A stretch of 64,000 bases of DNA, from contig JAPJBO010000178.1 in the NCBI GenBank assembly GCA_030068145.1, positions 186,001 to 250,000 of the forward strand, in the 5' to 3' direction. The notes below the pieces were generated by a model, which did no database searches, was not told the origin of the DNA, and saw nothing but the letters and a program-made list of their open reading frames with translations. Positions within the stretch are counted from its first letter, which is position 1; each line of letters starts with the position of its first letter. A program made the translations under genes and the position numbers. Of this stretch, positions 30,890 to 41,130 are shown piece after piece. This stretch comes from Diplonema papillatum (lineage: Eukaryota > Euglenozoa > Diplonemea > Diplonemida > Diplonemidae).

Positions 30890-31015
30890 CTGGTTTCATT
30901 AGGTCCTACAAGGACCTACAAAATACGACTTTTGGCACTGAGCGTCTGTTCTGATAACTAAACTGGCTGCATTAGGTCCTACAAGGACCTACAAAATACG
31001 ACTTTTGCATCACGG
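30890..31015. repeat. Palindromic repeats TAGGTCCTACAAGGACCTA, 2 copies
   Basis: The 19-nt near-palindrome appears twice, about 75 bp apart, each after a GGCACT(T)AGCGTCTGTTCT block. It lies inside intron 2 of the XK-like gene. Confidence 0.7.
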
Positions 31016-31325
31016 TGAAGACGAAGCAGCAGACGGAGCCAGTATACGCAGTAGGAGGATGCATTAGACTGTAAGTTCATCTTTTGAGTCCAGTGAAGTC
31101 TAACCCTCCCATCACCAATAGCTTTGCATCAGCCGCGGTTGTGCGAGTGACGAGCTAGGTGGAAAGGTCAGGCAGTGATTCTGGTGTGTTTGCTCACAAT
31201 CGTCGATGTTTTCGGGATAGCGACGGGGTTATTTGCCTTGTACAAGTGTTGGTATTGTACGTCGGATATATTAATCTTCTAAGATCTAGTGTGTAACACG
31301 ACAAAAGAAAGGAGAAACGGTGCAC

Positions 31326-31613
31326 CTGGGCGGCGTAAACCATCGACAACGCGCAGAAACCGGCGTGAATGCTGATGGCGGTGATGAAATACCCATCAGG
31401 CGGCGCGTCGCGCCCGGCGTCGAGAACTGCCCGCGCGATGATGAGCAGCAGCGCCTGCGGCACGGAGAACACGCACGCCCGAAACAGGCACATGCAGGCG
31501 CCGAATGCGTGCATAAACTGCGTGTGGTGGTCGTTGTTGGTCCCGTCGCCTTTCCAGTTCCGCCACAGGCGCACCAGCCACTGCAGCTCGAACAGCGGCG
31601 TGAGCACGACGAG
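31326..31613 (-). CDS. XK-related-like membrane protein, exon 2
   Basis: The exon is 96 codons, bounded by the acceptor CGAAAATCACAG and the donor GCCCAG-GTGCAC, phase 0 at both ends. It encodes two hydrophobic segments: CMCLFRACVFSVPQALLLII and the stretch from FITAISIHAGFCALSMVY. The order S-V-P-Q followed by a Ser-Ile helix is like the conserved E-S-x-P-Q ... S-I core of XK-related proteins, a family that includes phospholipid scramblases. The assignment to that family is inference from pattern only. The frame stays open past both splice sites into intron, but the peptide there is unlike a membrane protein. Confidence 0.6.
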
Positions 31614-31729
31614 CTGTGATTTTCGCTGGTGTTGCTTGTTTTGTGGTTCCGACGATCCCGTGGGACGTACAGATTGGTGTCTTTCGACCTTTTGTTTGTT
31701 TGTGAGGTTCAGCTTAGTGCGTGCACGAC

Positions 31730-31920
31730 GCACTAGTTATGGGGTTTCACTAGTTATTAACTAGCTCAATGACTAGTGAAATTTATAACTTGCTCGGACA
31801 TAACTAGCAACTAGCACATAACTAGCAGCGCTAGTTATATAACTAGCTCGTGCTAGTTATATAACTAGCTCGTGCTAGTTACATAACTAGCTCGTGCTAG
31901 TTATATAACTAGCTCTCCCA
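31730..31920. repeat. Palindromic array CTAGTTATATAACTAG
   Basis: GCTAGTTATATAACTAGCTCGT is repeated about four times (the 16-nt core is a perfect palindrome), with looser copies before. It is preceded by a GTGCACGACGCACTAG start also seen at 33195. It lies in intron 1 of the XK-like gene. Confidence 0.8.
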
Positions 31921-32224
31921 GTAGAATAACCGATGAAAAACAGTGAAACTGCATTGAGCTGAGTCAAAAAGGACGGTGTCTTCCGACTTCAGCGCTCAGA
32001 CTGGGTATCCTGGCCCGCTTTTTCTTGCTATCTGCTGCTCGGCTGTCTCGGCTGTCTCTTCATCAAGCAAGAAGCGTTTTGTGACAATCGATCTAAGCAG
32101 AAAGGATTTGAAGAACTGTAGAAGGAGACTGTACACAGATTTCCATCAGGTTTCTGCCGTGGGAGATTTCCACCAATCGTATCCGGAACAAAAAGCTTCC
32201 CAACATTTTTCGCCATAAGAATTT

Positions 32225-32510
32225 TCCGCCGGGAACTTAGCATCAACCGAGCGTTGCTTCGCCCGAACTTTGCTTCGCCCGAACTTAGCTTCGCCAGAAT
32301 TTAGCATCGCCCGAACTTTGCTTCACCAGAACTTAGCATCGCCCGAGCGTTGCTTCGCCCGAACTCAGCTGCACCCGAACTTTCTTCGCCCGAACTTTGC
32401 TTCACCAGAACTTAGCTTCGCCCGTCGCCCAATCTTTTCTGTTTCCCGAACTTTAACTGTTGTCTCCAGTCTCGCCCCGCGCCGGTCTTTAGCCGAGCGC
32501 ACGTACTTTA
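32225..32510 (-). mobile_element. SINE-3 head with CGCCCGAACTT tract, intronic
   Basis: Degenerate CTTCGCCCGAACTTAG repeats close with TCTCGCCCCGCGCCGGTCTT and the inverted SINE-3 head ending GAGCGCACGTAC. It sits in intron 1 of the XK-like gene, close to the donor at 32542. Confidence 0.6.
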
Positions 32511-32542
32511 AAAAATTTGCTCGGCGCGAAAGAAAAACAAAC

Positions 32543-33013
32543 CTTGAGCGTCGTGGGCCAAAAGAACAATGCTTGATTCTGCAAGAGCATGCCGGCGTAG
32601 TACATGCTGACATCGGAGAAGGCGCATTTGACAAGCGCCAGGAGCCCCACGTGCCAGTTGCAGTACCCGAAGTACCAGCCGATGACGACGTAGGACACAG
32701 CCATGTCTGCTAGGTACATCAGCATGCAGACCACCAACATGCAGATACCCGCGCAGCCAGTTGCACTCGCGTTTAGTGCCTCGTCGACGTGGGTAAAAGG
32801 TACAGGATGTTTCGAGCCACCCCAGTTGCCAGGGCTCGCTGGATCGTCGCGGTGTGCCGCCGGCTCGTTGCTGCGGTCGTTGACGTCGTCGAGCTCGATA
32901 TCTATGAATCCGTCGTCATCAGCGCCGGAGAGCTGCTTCTCGAGGCCGACAGCCGCGAGGTCTGTAAACTCGGCACCGGCCTGATGCCCTTGGCCCGTGC
33001 TTACTTGCACCAT
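32543..33013 (-). CDS. XK-related-like membrane protein, exon 1 (157 aa; whole protein 307 aa)
   Basis: It starts with ATG at 33013 (MVQVSTGQGHQ). Residues 1-80 are acidic and polar with no signal peptide, so the N-terminus is probably cytosolic. Membrane segments are at ~85-107 (CAGICMLVVCMLMYLADMAV) and ~118-140. The donor is CTCAAG-GTTTGT in phase 0. Spliced to 31326-31613 and 30623-30787 it gives 307 codons with about five to six helices. The D-x(n)-Y-x-x-G arrangement (LADMAVSYVVIGWYF) also occurs in XK-related proteins. A possible role is a plasma-membrane lipid scramblase or transporter-like protein. Confidence in the gene model is higher than in the family name. Confidence 0.62.
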
Positions 33014-34690
33014 CTTCTCATGTAAACCTTCGCTTCTTCGCTCTCCACTCGCTCACTTCTTCACGCTCCCCCTCTCTCTCCCTCTGGGTCTTGAAAGCCA
33101 AGCGAGGAGGGGAGGCAACAATCTCTCTTCGCCCCTTTCTTTTTGTATAGAATAATCACCTGCTTCCGAAATGAGGGGGGGGGGGCCAATATATATACAC
33201 GACGCACTAGCTTTCACTAGTATTACTAAGTTGTGAAATGACGAGTGAAAATACTCGAGGGACTGCCCTCTCTCTTCAGTTTTTCGTACACTTCCGTGTG
33301 GCTCCAACCGGCAATCCCAGCTTCCTCTGTTTCCTTTTCTCTGCCGTAGCAAACTGACGGCGACTGCTGCCAAGCTCCCGAGGGGTAGAAGACTGGGTGG
33401 CCGCCATGCTCTGCTGCTCTTCTCTGCTTGGTCTCCTCCGAAGGGTGTCCTGCGGACCTAGCTCGTGCCAATCTTCGTCCGTCATGAAGGGAAAGGCCTT
33501 AAAACGGTATGCAACAGCAGAAACCACGTAGTATTAGAGTTCATTTTGACAATATAGCTCTTTGAATACGGCTACGCCAAATCTTCAGGCAGTAAGTGAC
33601 TGTGTTGTTCAGCAAGGCTGAAAGCTCTTTCGACTCAAGCTCAGGACAGCTGTAACAAACGCTTCCACTTTCAACCTGAAACTGGAAATGTGATTAGTTC
33701 CTGTTAGTACTACGAGTGCCCTTCCGCACCTCCTCTGAGCAAGAAGACAAAAGCAGCGCTGTTCCGGCCGATCGACAACCGGCCGGCACACATGAAGCAG
33801 ATGAACAACACAGTTTTGAAACTCATGCGGTGCGGATACCGTCAAACGTGTTAATTCCAGTTGCTGCTGAATACGTAAGTTTAGCGAACATTGCATTTAT
33901 TCTGGCTCGGCGGCCAGGACTGTCGGAGAATGGGTGTCCAAGCCGCCTCTGCGATGCGATGCACACGAAGCGCTGGTAGCGATCCTGAACGCGACTGGTA
34001 CGACGCTGGGGCCGGACGAAACTGGGGGGGGGGTGTCATTGTGGCCTCCCGGCCGGAGCCATCGTTGGATGACCCTTCGCTCGTTTCTTCGCGTTTGCGT
34101 CGGTTCGCGCGTCGGATGGACGCAGCCGGGGGCTGCGCATTGGGCGGCGTTCGTCGGGCGGGGGTGTTGGCCCGGAGTTGCGGCGTTGGCAGTTGAGTGC
34201 GTCGGCGCCGCCGCGCTGGGGGGGTGGAATAGGCGGCGGACGGAGAGGTTTCAGTTGAAAATCAACATGTTTGGTCTCGAGTTCGAAGGATAGCATGTCG
34301 CGTCGAATGTTTGTCGGGAAGTGTGGGATGCCCATCGCTTCCCAAGTCGCGGACTTCTTGTTCTCGTTTTTGTCTTGTCCAGGTGTGCGGGTTTGCGCTT
34401 ATGGTGAGGGGCGTGTGGTTGTTGCTTATCTTGGCAATGGTGATGTCTGCAAGCAGGGTTTGGTTGGCCGGACACGGCAGTTGGTCTGTCTGTGTCCAAT
34501 TCCTTTCTTCCATTTCGCACCGCAGAACATAGCCATCTCGCGCAAACTCCTTTGGGACCTAGGTGCAGGGACTGGGAGTGCTTTCCGTCTTTGTTTCTTC
34601 TGTCACAGAGCTTGATCCGTCAGTTGTCGCAATTAATACCGTTTGCGAGTATTGGGTTGTATACCATACTTTTCTCAGCCAATTGTATGC
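33014..34690. other. No supported gene
   Basis: At 33195-33250 is a truncated CACGACGCACTAG palindromic element. At 33276-33486 (minus) is a short frame beginning MTDEDWHELGPQD without a convincing donor. 33950-34260 is very GC-rich. None of the overlapping frames between 33.7 and 34.6 kb shows splice-supported coding. Confidence 0.4.
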
Positions 34691-34727
34691 GAGAGTAGAG
34701 TAATTCCTTCACAAAACCTGTCATATG

Positions 34728-34885
34728 ACGAGTAGGTACTTGTCATATGACAAGTACCTACTTGTCATATTACAAGTAAATACTTGTTGTCATATGACAA
34801 GTACATGCTTGTCATAGTACTTGTCATAATATGACAAGTACATGTACTTGTCATATGTACTTGTCATACGTATGACAAGTACGTG
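34728..34885. repeat. Palindromic array CTTGTCATATGACAAG
   Basis: Eight or more half-sites TACTTGTCAT/ATGACAAGTA alternate with short AT spacers. The core ACTTGTCATATGACAAGT is a perfect palindrome. The whole tract can fold into many alternative hairpins. Confidence 0.85.
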
Positions 34886-35324
34886 CAAACAGTTCACAGG
34901 CGGACAAAGCCAGCACCTGTCGCACATTCATGTTGGGAAACTCGACAAGAAGACCTGCCGACCATCTCTCATTTCTTCGTGGGTTTTAGGGAACCCACGA
35001 CTGTAAATGCAGTGTGTCCGGTGCGATGCCAAGGCGTAGGGGCGCCATGAGCGACAAGCCGAATCTAACCTGTCACGACATTTTTCTGACCTCACCGTGT
35101 AGGGATAGCACTGTCGTTTACTACGTTTGCTAAGCCACACAAGGGACTTTCCCAAGAAACCAACCAAAAACCTCGCAACTCGGCCTGTCTCTCGCGAAAA
35201 CTGGGGTTGCCCCGGTGGTTTGTAGTGTTTGGGCACCGGTGGCCACGGCAGTGCCGTGAAACCCCTTGAAAACTCTCGAAGCACCCAGGACTTGGGTCCA
35301 GATCAGGTGGATTTGGGGTAAATC

Positions 35325-35470
35325 ACTAGTTATTTTTACTAGTGCACTAGTTATTTTTACTAGTGCACTAGTCATTTTTACTAGTGGCACTAGTCATTTT
35401 ACTAGTCAAAATTCTGACTAGTAAAACCACTAGTCAAAGTCAAAAAAGTCCTTGACTAGTGCACCGTGTG
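35325..35470. repeat. Palindromic array CACTAGTnATTTTTACTAGTG
   Basis: ACTAGT half-sites are repeated at least eight times with ATTTTT or CAAAA spacers. The tract ends GACTAGTGCACCGTGTGCACGG, joining directly to the next array. Confidence 0.85.
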
Positions 35471-35474
35471 CACG

Positions 35475-35640
35475 GTGGACCGGTCATGGTCATGACCGCA
35501 TGTTTGACCGGTCAGTTTTTGACCGGTCAGCTGAGAAAGTTATGCGGTCATTGACCGCATACCTTGCGGTCATTGACCGCACCCATGCGGTCATTGACCG
35601 CAACATTGCGGTCAATAACCGGTACTTATGACAGTTTGCA
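35475..35640. repeat. Palindromic array GCGGTCATTGACCGC
   Basis: It starts CACGGTGGACCGGTCATGGTC, then has two GACCGGTC copies and four to five GCGGTCATTGACCGC copies. The same array is inverted at 39620-39822. Confidence 0.85.
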
Positions 35641-35699
35641 AGGTAAAATAGGCAGCAAAGTGTACCCATGCAAGGCCTAATTCTCGAAGTACGCACTTA

Positions 35700-36500
35700 C
35701 AACTATACGTACCCCCCCCGTGTAAGTGGCTCACCCTTTTTACCCGTGAAAGCGTCTCAAACCGACCTCGCAGAGGAGTGAGACACTTTCACGGGCAGCT
35801 GACAGTTTTTTGATTGGCAACGAGCCTGGTGGTGTAGTTCTCTCAAACGATGCGACGGTGAGCCCGTGCGAAGAAAGGCACGGGACGCCACGCACCTTTC
35901 CATCGTAACAGACGATGTAAAACCCAAGGTTGACTGTCGACCTTTGCAAACTCTTCGATGCAACGAGTGCCTCCAGTCTCGCAAACAGTTGTGTCCGGCG
36001 TACACAAAAATTAGTGTGGCGTCCACTACTATGAGAACAGATGATTTCAACAGGAAGGCAGCCTTTGCAAATAGCACAATATCTCTTCAACGAGAGAAAG
36101 TGCGAACAAAGGCTGCGAGCGCACAAACAAAGGCAAGTTGTCGACAAAGATTCTACTTGTCGACAGCGGAGTCGCAAACTTTGCTGTCGTCAGCTCGGCA
36201 AAGAAGATGTGCTGCGGGACATCTCTACGGGGCCCACATCGCCATGGAATTTCTGCTCTTCGTATTGTCTGACGAGAACTGCCCAGAAGAAAGGGAAAAG
36301 TAAGAACACGTCTTTGTAACTGATATCACTAGCGCAAGGGAATGTTGAGTGACTGCCTTAACCCGGGAAACGAGCTTGGGCGAGGTCACCTTCCATCCAC
36401 CACAACGCCAGTGAGAAACTGCCTCACCGTAAGTACAATCGAATCGAGCATCAGCGCCAATCATGGTCAGCGGGTTGAGGGAACCGATTACTGACTCGGT
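35700..36500. other. Unresolved; weak coding signal on plus strand
   Basis: Frames at 35866-36303 are rich in Lys, Arg and Cys (CNECLQSRKQLC, STCRQRSRKLCC). They may be a decayed relative of the Cys/His region at 37.8 kb. The Cys-bearing peptides fall in different frames, so any copy is broken. Confidence 0.3.
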
Positions 36501-36506
36501 TTCCAC

Positions 36507-36767
36507 ATGAGGGAAAAACGTTGCTCGCCACGTATCGTCAAAGCGACAAAGAGCACACCCGGAATGCTACCTGAAGCAGCAGAAGACAAACAACATCAGA
36601 GACCCGCAACATCAACATTAAAGCCAGCGGCGAGGGTCAAGAAGACGGCACTGACGCGAGCGAAGAAGCGGACGAACTCTGCGTCGGAGCCGACAACAAA
36701 ACGGCGTAGAAGAGCGCCCATCGAAGCGCGGCCATCGCCCGAGGGGGCTAAAGAGGCGAAAACATGA
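36507..36767 (+). CDS. LPEAAE-family basic protein, copy 1 (86 aa or fragment)
   Basis: It begins MREKRCSPRIVKATK. The block GMLPEAAEDKQHQRPATST matches LPEAAEGERGPATSAST at 37.5 kb and LPKAAEDEERTP at 58.2 kb. The rest is Lys/Arg/Thr/Pro-rich with a basic cluster TTKRRRRAP that could be a nuclear signal, then EARPSPEGAKEAKT and a stop. A frame shift near the end would continue into GENMTHHV..GDADYR, matching the intact reading at 63.8 kb, so this copy is probably truncated. It lies in opposite orientation to the 37.3-38.5 kb relative. Function unknown. Confidence 0.35.
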   Translation: MREKRCSPRIVKATKSTPGMLPEAAEDKQHQRPATSTLKPAARVKKTALTRAKKRTNSASEPTTKRRRRAPIEARPSPEGAKEAKT

Positions 36768-37257
36768 CACATCACGTGCGAACCGGCGATGCAGATTATC
36801 GCTACAGATTCTTGCATGCTATCCCAAATCTCTTTTCGACTTTCGTGGTGCATCAACTCCCTGTGTGCAACTGTGAGAGCCCACCAGTCCCGCCCGTCCC
36901 TGCGTGCTGGCATCGGACCACGCCTCCACGAGGGTGCAGCTTCGAGTCGAAGCCGACCCACCGGTTGTCCGATAGACGCCGGCTCACCCCCGCAGGAACG
37001 GAACGATATCGTCCCTCACGCGGACTAGCGACTCCCAGCCCAGGGAACCGGTCAGGACCTGGTGCGCCAGGGTCACCATCCGCAAGCACTGGGCTCACCC
37101 TGCAGTGCAGTGTGCCCCATACCGTCCACGCTCAAATGGCGGTCTCGACGACTTCCAGACGCCGCGCAGAGTCATTTGCGTCAAATCGACAGAGCAAAAG
37201 AGGAGGTGCGGCTTCTGCACCCACCCTTGCTATAGCCGGTACCTCTTCGCTGCGAAG

Positions 37258-38527
37258 TCAAACTCGACTCCCAGGACAACCGGCGTCGAGCTGGGCTCGA
37301 GGAGGCGCACCATACGGGCACGCTGCAGGACCCGGTTGCGCACAGCGAAGCGCGCCCGGACAGGCACCGACGAGGGCCCAGTCGTCGTACCAGACTATCC
37401 TGTCGTCCCCGGCAAGCTCCGTGATGACAAAATCAGAGTCCTGCGCAATCATAGAACGACCTGCCCAGGCGCCACCAATACAGAGCCACGCCCCCGTCGG
37501 GTCTCCTGGTCCGAAGCCCGAAGAAAGCGCCGTCTTCCCGACCTTCGCTGCTGAAGTCGATGCCGATGTTGCGGGTCCTCGCTCGCCTTCCGCTGCTTCC
37601 GGCAGAACGAGCACCACGTTCTCACGCTTCGCCTGTCTCGGCGCTGACGCGGGGCCCTCCGGCTCCGCCTTCCTCTTCTTCGTCGTTGATTCTTCTCCTC
37701 TCGCCACGGCCGCCCGGTGGTGCCCTTTCCTGCAGCAGTGCCCGCGTCTCCTACTCCTCAGGTCGGCGTGTTTCTTGCAGCTGTCGCACGTCGGCATCTC
37801 ATGGTCGAGACATCGGTGGTGATGGTTGCGACAGCATTCCGTTGTCGTCTTACATGTGGTGCACTGCGTCATCCGGTGCTCGGCACACATTTTCCGCTCA
37901 CCCCACTTTTCGTGTCGGGGAATCCCTTCCGGTACGAGCCACGGGTCTCCTCCGACAACGGCCGACTTCTTGCCCTTCTTCTTCTCCGTGGTGTCGTCGA
38001 AGGCCGTCCATCTCGCTGCACGCTCCGCCCTCTCTCTTCCGTACGTCGGGAAAAGGTCCATCCCCCACGCCTCACCGCCTTCAGCTGCGTCTCCAAGACT
38101 CCCATCGTCTCCTCGCCGCCGCGGAAAATTGGCCTCATCTCGTAGCCCGTTGGGCTCCCCGGCGTCGGCCGTCCTACTGGGAATTGGAAGAAATAGGACT
38201 TCAGGTCCCGAGCAGTTGTTGGTACTCGTGGCCCGGGAAAAGCAGGAGGTTCGGGCCCGAGATCCCATCGAGGTGCCGCAGCACGATGCGGACAGAGGAG
38301 CGGCAACGAGTCCGCACCGCCCCTTGCCACATCAAAGCCTGGGCGGCGGCCGTCGGCCAAGCTCCCCAGGCAGTGATCTGGTCTGCCAGGTTCTTCGGCG
38401 GCGACGGCACCGAGTCCAGAAAAATCTGAAAACTCGTTAACACCGTCCGGGTGGCAGCTGAGTGATGGCCGCCGCACCCAAGCTGCGCCATGTACTGCGC
38501 CATCTGCAGGGGGTCGTCGGTGTTCAC
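37258..38527 (-). pseudogene. LPEAAE-family gene with Cys/His cluster, probably broken
   Basis: Three minus-strand pieces look coding. 38527-38235 reads NTDDPLQMAQYMAQLGCGG to LLLFPGHEYQ. 38180-37400 continues in another frame and holds a Cys/His cluster CAEHRMTQCTTCKTTTECC..CLDHEMPTCDSCKKH, then LPEAAEGERG and WLCIGGAWAGR. About 37370-37240 reads PVRARFAVRNRVLQRARMVR in a third frame. A 49-nt GT-AG intron (about 38231-38183) could join the first two; the second change looks like a frameshift. The cluster could bind two zinc ions. The N-terminal part weakly recalls a recombinase core-binding domain. I make no family claim. Confidence 0.4.
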
Positions 38528-38982
38528 CCCTGAGACCGATAAAGCTGTCCCCTTTGGCTCTGATCTTCACCCGTCGATGAAGATTCGGAGGACGAGAGCG
38601 TTGACGGGTTTGCGTTGACGACCAAAGTGAACTGGGTGCGGATGAGCAGGACAAGAAAGAAAGGTGCTGGGAAATACAAGCTCTGGGAGGCCTTTATCCT
38701 CTTCTGCCGCTCTCCCACAGACGAGTCGAGGAGTCGCCTCGCTCGCGGCTGGGAACGGATCTACCTGGAAAACAGTAGAAAGTGTGTTCTATGCCCGTCC
38801 CTGTCGGGCTCCTGGAGCGCTCCGGGGCTGAGCCCCGGGCACCGACCAGCCCCGGGGCTCCCTGCTCCGAGAGCCACGGACAACAGGCCCAAGTGTCGAG
38901 GCATGGGCGTCGGGCCCTACGGTGGCGGTGGTCGCCTGTTGCTGATGGGCGACAATGGGCCTATGGGGTGCCCCTAAACATC

Positions 38983-39250
38983 ATGGCGTCCGTGCTGGCG
39001 GAGAACAAAGCGGCGGTGTGTGTCCTCGACGACCCGCTCAATGAAAGAGCGTGAGTAGGATGATGGCTGTCCTCAGGAGGAGTCGCCGGACCCACGGCGG
39101 ACGAAGCCGCCGGGCGTGAAGGAGTTCAGGACGATCTTCGATGCCGTCCATGACCACGGCGCTGCTCCGCAGATTCTGGGCGAGTTTCTGGCGCTGCTTA
39201 GAACCTCGAGTATGCGGGCGTCCAGGGCGCACAAGGTTCTTGACGTATGA
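38983..39250 (+). CDS. Candidate small two-exon gene (62 aa)
   Basis: Exon 1 (38983-39050) starts ATG with MASVLAENKAAVCVLDDPLN and ends at a strong donor GC-GTGAGT. A 79-nt intron ends GAGTTCAG at 39129. Exon 2 (39130-39250) reads TIFDAVHDHGAAPQILGEFL..RAHKVLDV and a stop. Both peptides look protein-like and join in frame. Antisense frames over the same DNA are also open (39038-39295 minus), so strand choice is uncertain. No family is recognised. Confidence 0.3.
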
Positions 39251-39619
39251 GGCCATAAATTTGGTGCCTCCGCTCGCGCCCCGACTGCTTGGCACAGATC
39301 GGAGCGCGAGCGGCCAGGCGAGTCCTGGTCAAGACCGCGGCACTCCAACGTCTACAACTTCGAAGCCATCTAAACTTTACACAGGTGCAGGTGTGACACC
39401 CGCAAAATGGACTGCACAGTTCACCCGGTGCTGGAGCACACCGTGTGATTGTGACCGCAGAAATCCCACCAAAAAGCCCTGTATGTGACACCCAACATAC
39501 CTTTTCTCCAACCAGCGTTTCTGACCCCCGAAACGCAGAAGCACGTTTACCAGAAAAGAGAGAGACCGAGACCGGGTGATTTTCAACCCAAAAAGGCAGG
39601 AATCCTTGTGGCTTACCAC

Positions 39620-39821
39620 AGGATGCGTTCAATGACCGCAACATTGCGGTCATTGACCGCAATGTTGCGGTCATTGACCGCAAGGGTGCGGTCAATGACC
39701 GCAGGGGTGCGGTCATTGACCGCAAGGTATGCGGTCAATGACCGCATAACTTTCTCAGCTGACCGGTCAAAAACTGACCGGTCAAACATGCGGTCATGAC
39801 CATGACCGGTCCACCGTGTAA

Positions 39822-39822
<1 letters not shown>
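39620..39822. repeat. Palindromic array GCGGTCATTGACCGC, inverted copy
   Basis: It has five to six units followed by two GACCGGTC units and GACCGGTCCACCGTGTA. This is the reverse-complement layout of 35475-35640, 4.2 kb away. Confidence 0.85.

Positions 39823-39854
<32 letters not shown>
39822..39854 (+). repeat. 33-nt G homopolymer
   Basis: This is the longest G run in the window, directly after the CCACCGTGTAA end of a palindromic array. It causes the polyproline seen in antisense frames. Its length may be partly an assembly artefact. Confidence 0.85.
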
Positions 39855-39856
<2 letters not shown>

Positions 39857-39859
<3 letters not shown>

Positions 39860-40310
39860 CTCCGTCTGAGATGGCGCTGTGGACCGCGCTGCGTGCATCG
39901 AAATTCGCAGGTCGTTGATCTCGAGATTGATGCCAAGGTACGGGCGCAGCGGCTCTGTCATAGAGGATGATAGCAGATGCGAGGCGAGTTGAAAGATGCA
40001 ATGGTCAACAATGATAATCCATGCCAGTGGGATGCTGGGGTCCGCCTCCAACGACCCACCGTGTGTGTCCCTCGAGAGCCTTTCTCGTCCAGATACTGGC
40101 GGCAAAGGCCGCAAGGCACCGCAAGGCACAAGGCGCCGCGCTGGCGGCCAGCTTCTCGTAGGGACAGCGCTCCGTCTGAGATGGCGCTGTGGACCACGCT
40201 GTGCTCGTCGTGCATCGAAATCCGCAGGTCGTTAGCTCGAGGCTGATGCCTACTGGAAAGTACGCGGCGTGGCCCTGTCATAAAGGATGATAGCAAATGG
40301 GAGGCGAGTC
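39857..40310 (-). repeat. Direct duplication of a ~130-bp coding-like segment
   Basis: 39857-39985 and 40168-40310 share GCTCCGTCTGAGATGGCGCT, a GCATCGAAATnCGCAGGTCG block and GGATGATAGCA. On the minus strand both can read LRISMH and AIILYDRA but in broken frames. Possibly a decayed gene with a repeated exon. Not identified. Confidence 0.5.
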
Positions 40311-40820
40311 AAAAGCAGGACGGGGAAACGCAGCCACTCCGAGGGAACTCGGCTACAAACAAACCTGCAGTCGGCCGTGTGGTGGCCGGGGGAGTGTGGG
40401 AGGAAGACGGAAAAATCGTAGACCCACCCTTTACCGACCAAGCTAACGGCCGACAGTGCACGCTTTCGCCAACGATCCGGGGTTTTATGGTCTCCGGGTG
40501 ACCGTTGTCGAAAGGGTTCCTATAAGGCGTCGTATACTAGTGTGCGTTTTGCTGAGGTTTGTTCGCCTGTCCGGACTTGTCATTAACTGACAGGTACACA
40601 CCACCCCCCACACACACTCGCCTGATCGTCTGGGGAAGTTGGTCAAACGTTAACAAAAGCCCATCTCCCTGGTCGGTAAAGGGTTCGTGCCGAGGCAGAA
40701 CCTGCCTGTATGCAGTAGAATCAAGTCTCGCACAAAGGGAGAAGTCACGGCGGAAAATAACTGTGTGTGAAACGAGGAGGGGTTGAACGGAGGTGATTAA
40801 CCTGTTATGGACAAAGGGGG
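40311..40820. other. No gene recognised; one dispersed motif
   Basis: A CCGGGGTTTTATGGTCTCCGGGTGACCGTTG motif lies at 40479-40510. No RNA gene or splice-supported frame was found. Confidence 0.4.
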
Positions 40821-40904
40821 ACGGGGGTGAAGAAATACTTGGAAATACTCGACGTGGCTGCTTTGACTCCGAATGGAAGGGAGGAAATATAGAGGTAGAG
40901 GGGC

Positions 40905-41130
40905 AATACAATACAAACACAATCTGATTTGTTCTTCGCTTACACCACCGTGTGTTACTTCCTCACTCAGGACTTTGACCTGTTTGTGTGATTTCGTCGT
41001 GTAGGGGTAGACCCGCATGACCTCACGTCCGTTCAACACGCGGTTCGGTAGTTATAGCACTTGGGAATCCCTTCGGTTCTTTGTCGAGCAGCTTATGTCG
41101 AGCATTTCCTTCGAAGCTGGCGCTTGTGTA
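40905..41130 (+). repeat. Dispersed repeat, copy lacking the 18S insert
   Basis: AATACAATACAAACACAATC to GAAGCTGGCGCTTGTGTAA recurs at 42275-42720. There a 214-bp 18S rRNA fragment interrupts it after GTGTGATTT. Confidence 0.75.

Noticed and set aside
33276..33527. 83-codon minus frame upstream of the XK-like gene
   Set aside because: It starts at GTG, with no clear splice sites; the ATG-started part is too short to support.
36764..37822. 352-aa plus-strand open frame
   Set aside because: Only its first ~25 codons match the LPEAAE-family tail; the rest is antisense to the 37.3-38.5 kb gene and has typical GC-rich shadow composition.
38235..38330. Metallo-beta-lactamase/glyoxalase II signature (LFPGHEY)
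   Set aside because: Only a six- to seven-residue match; none of the HxHxDH metal motifs is present nearby.
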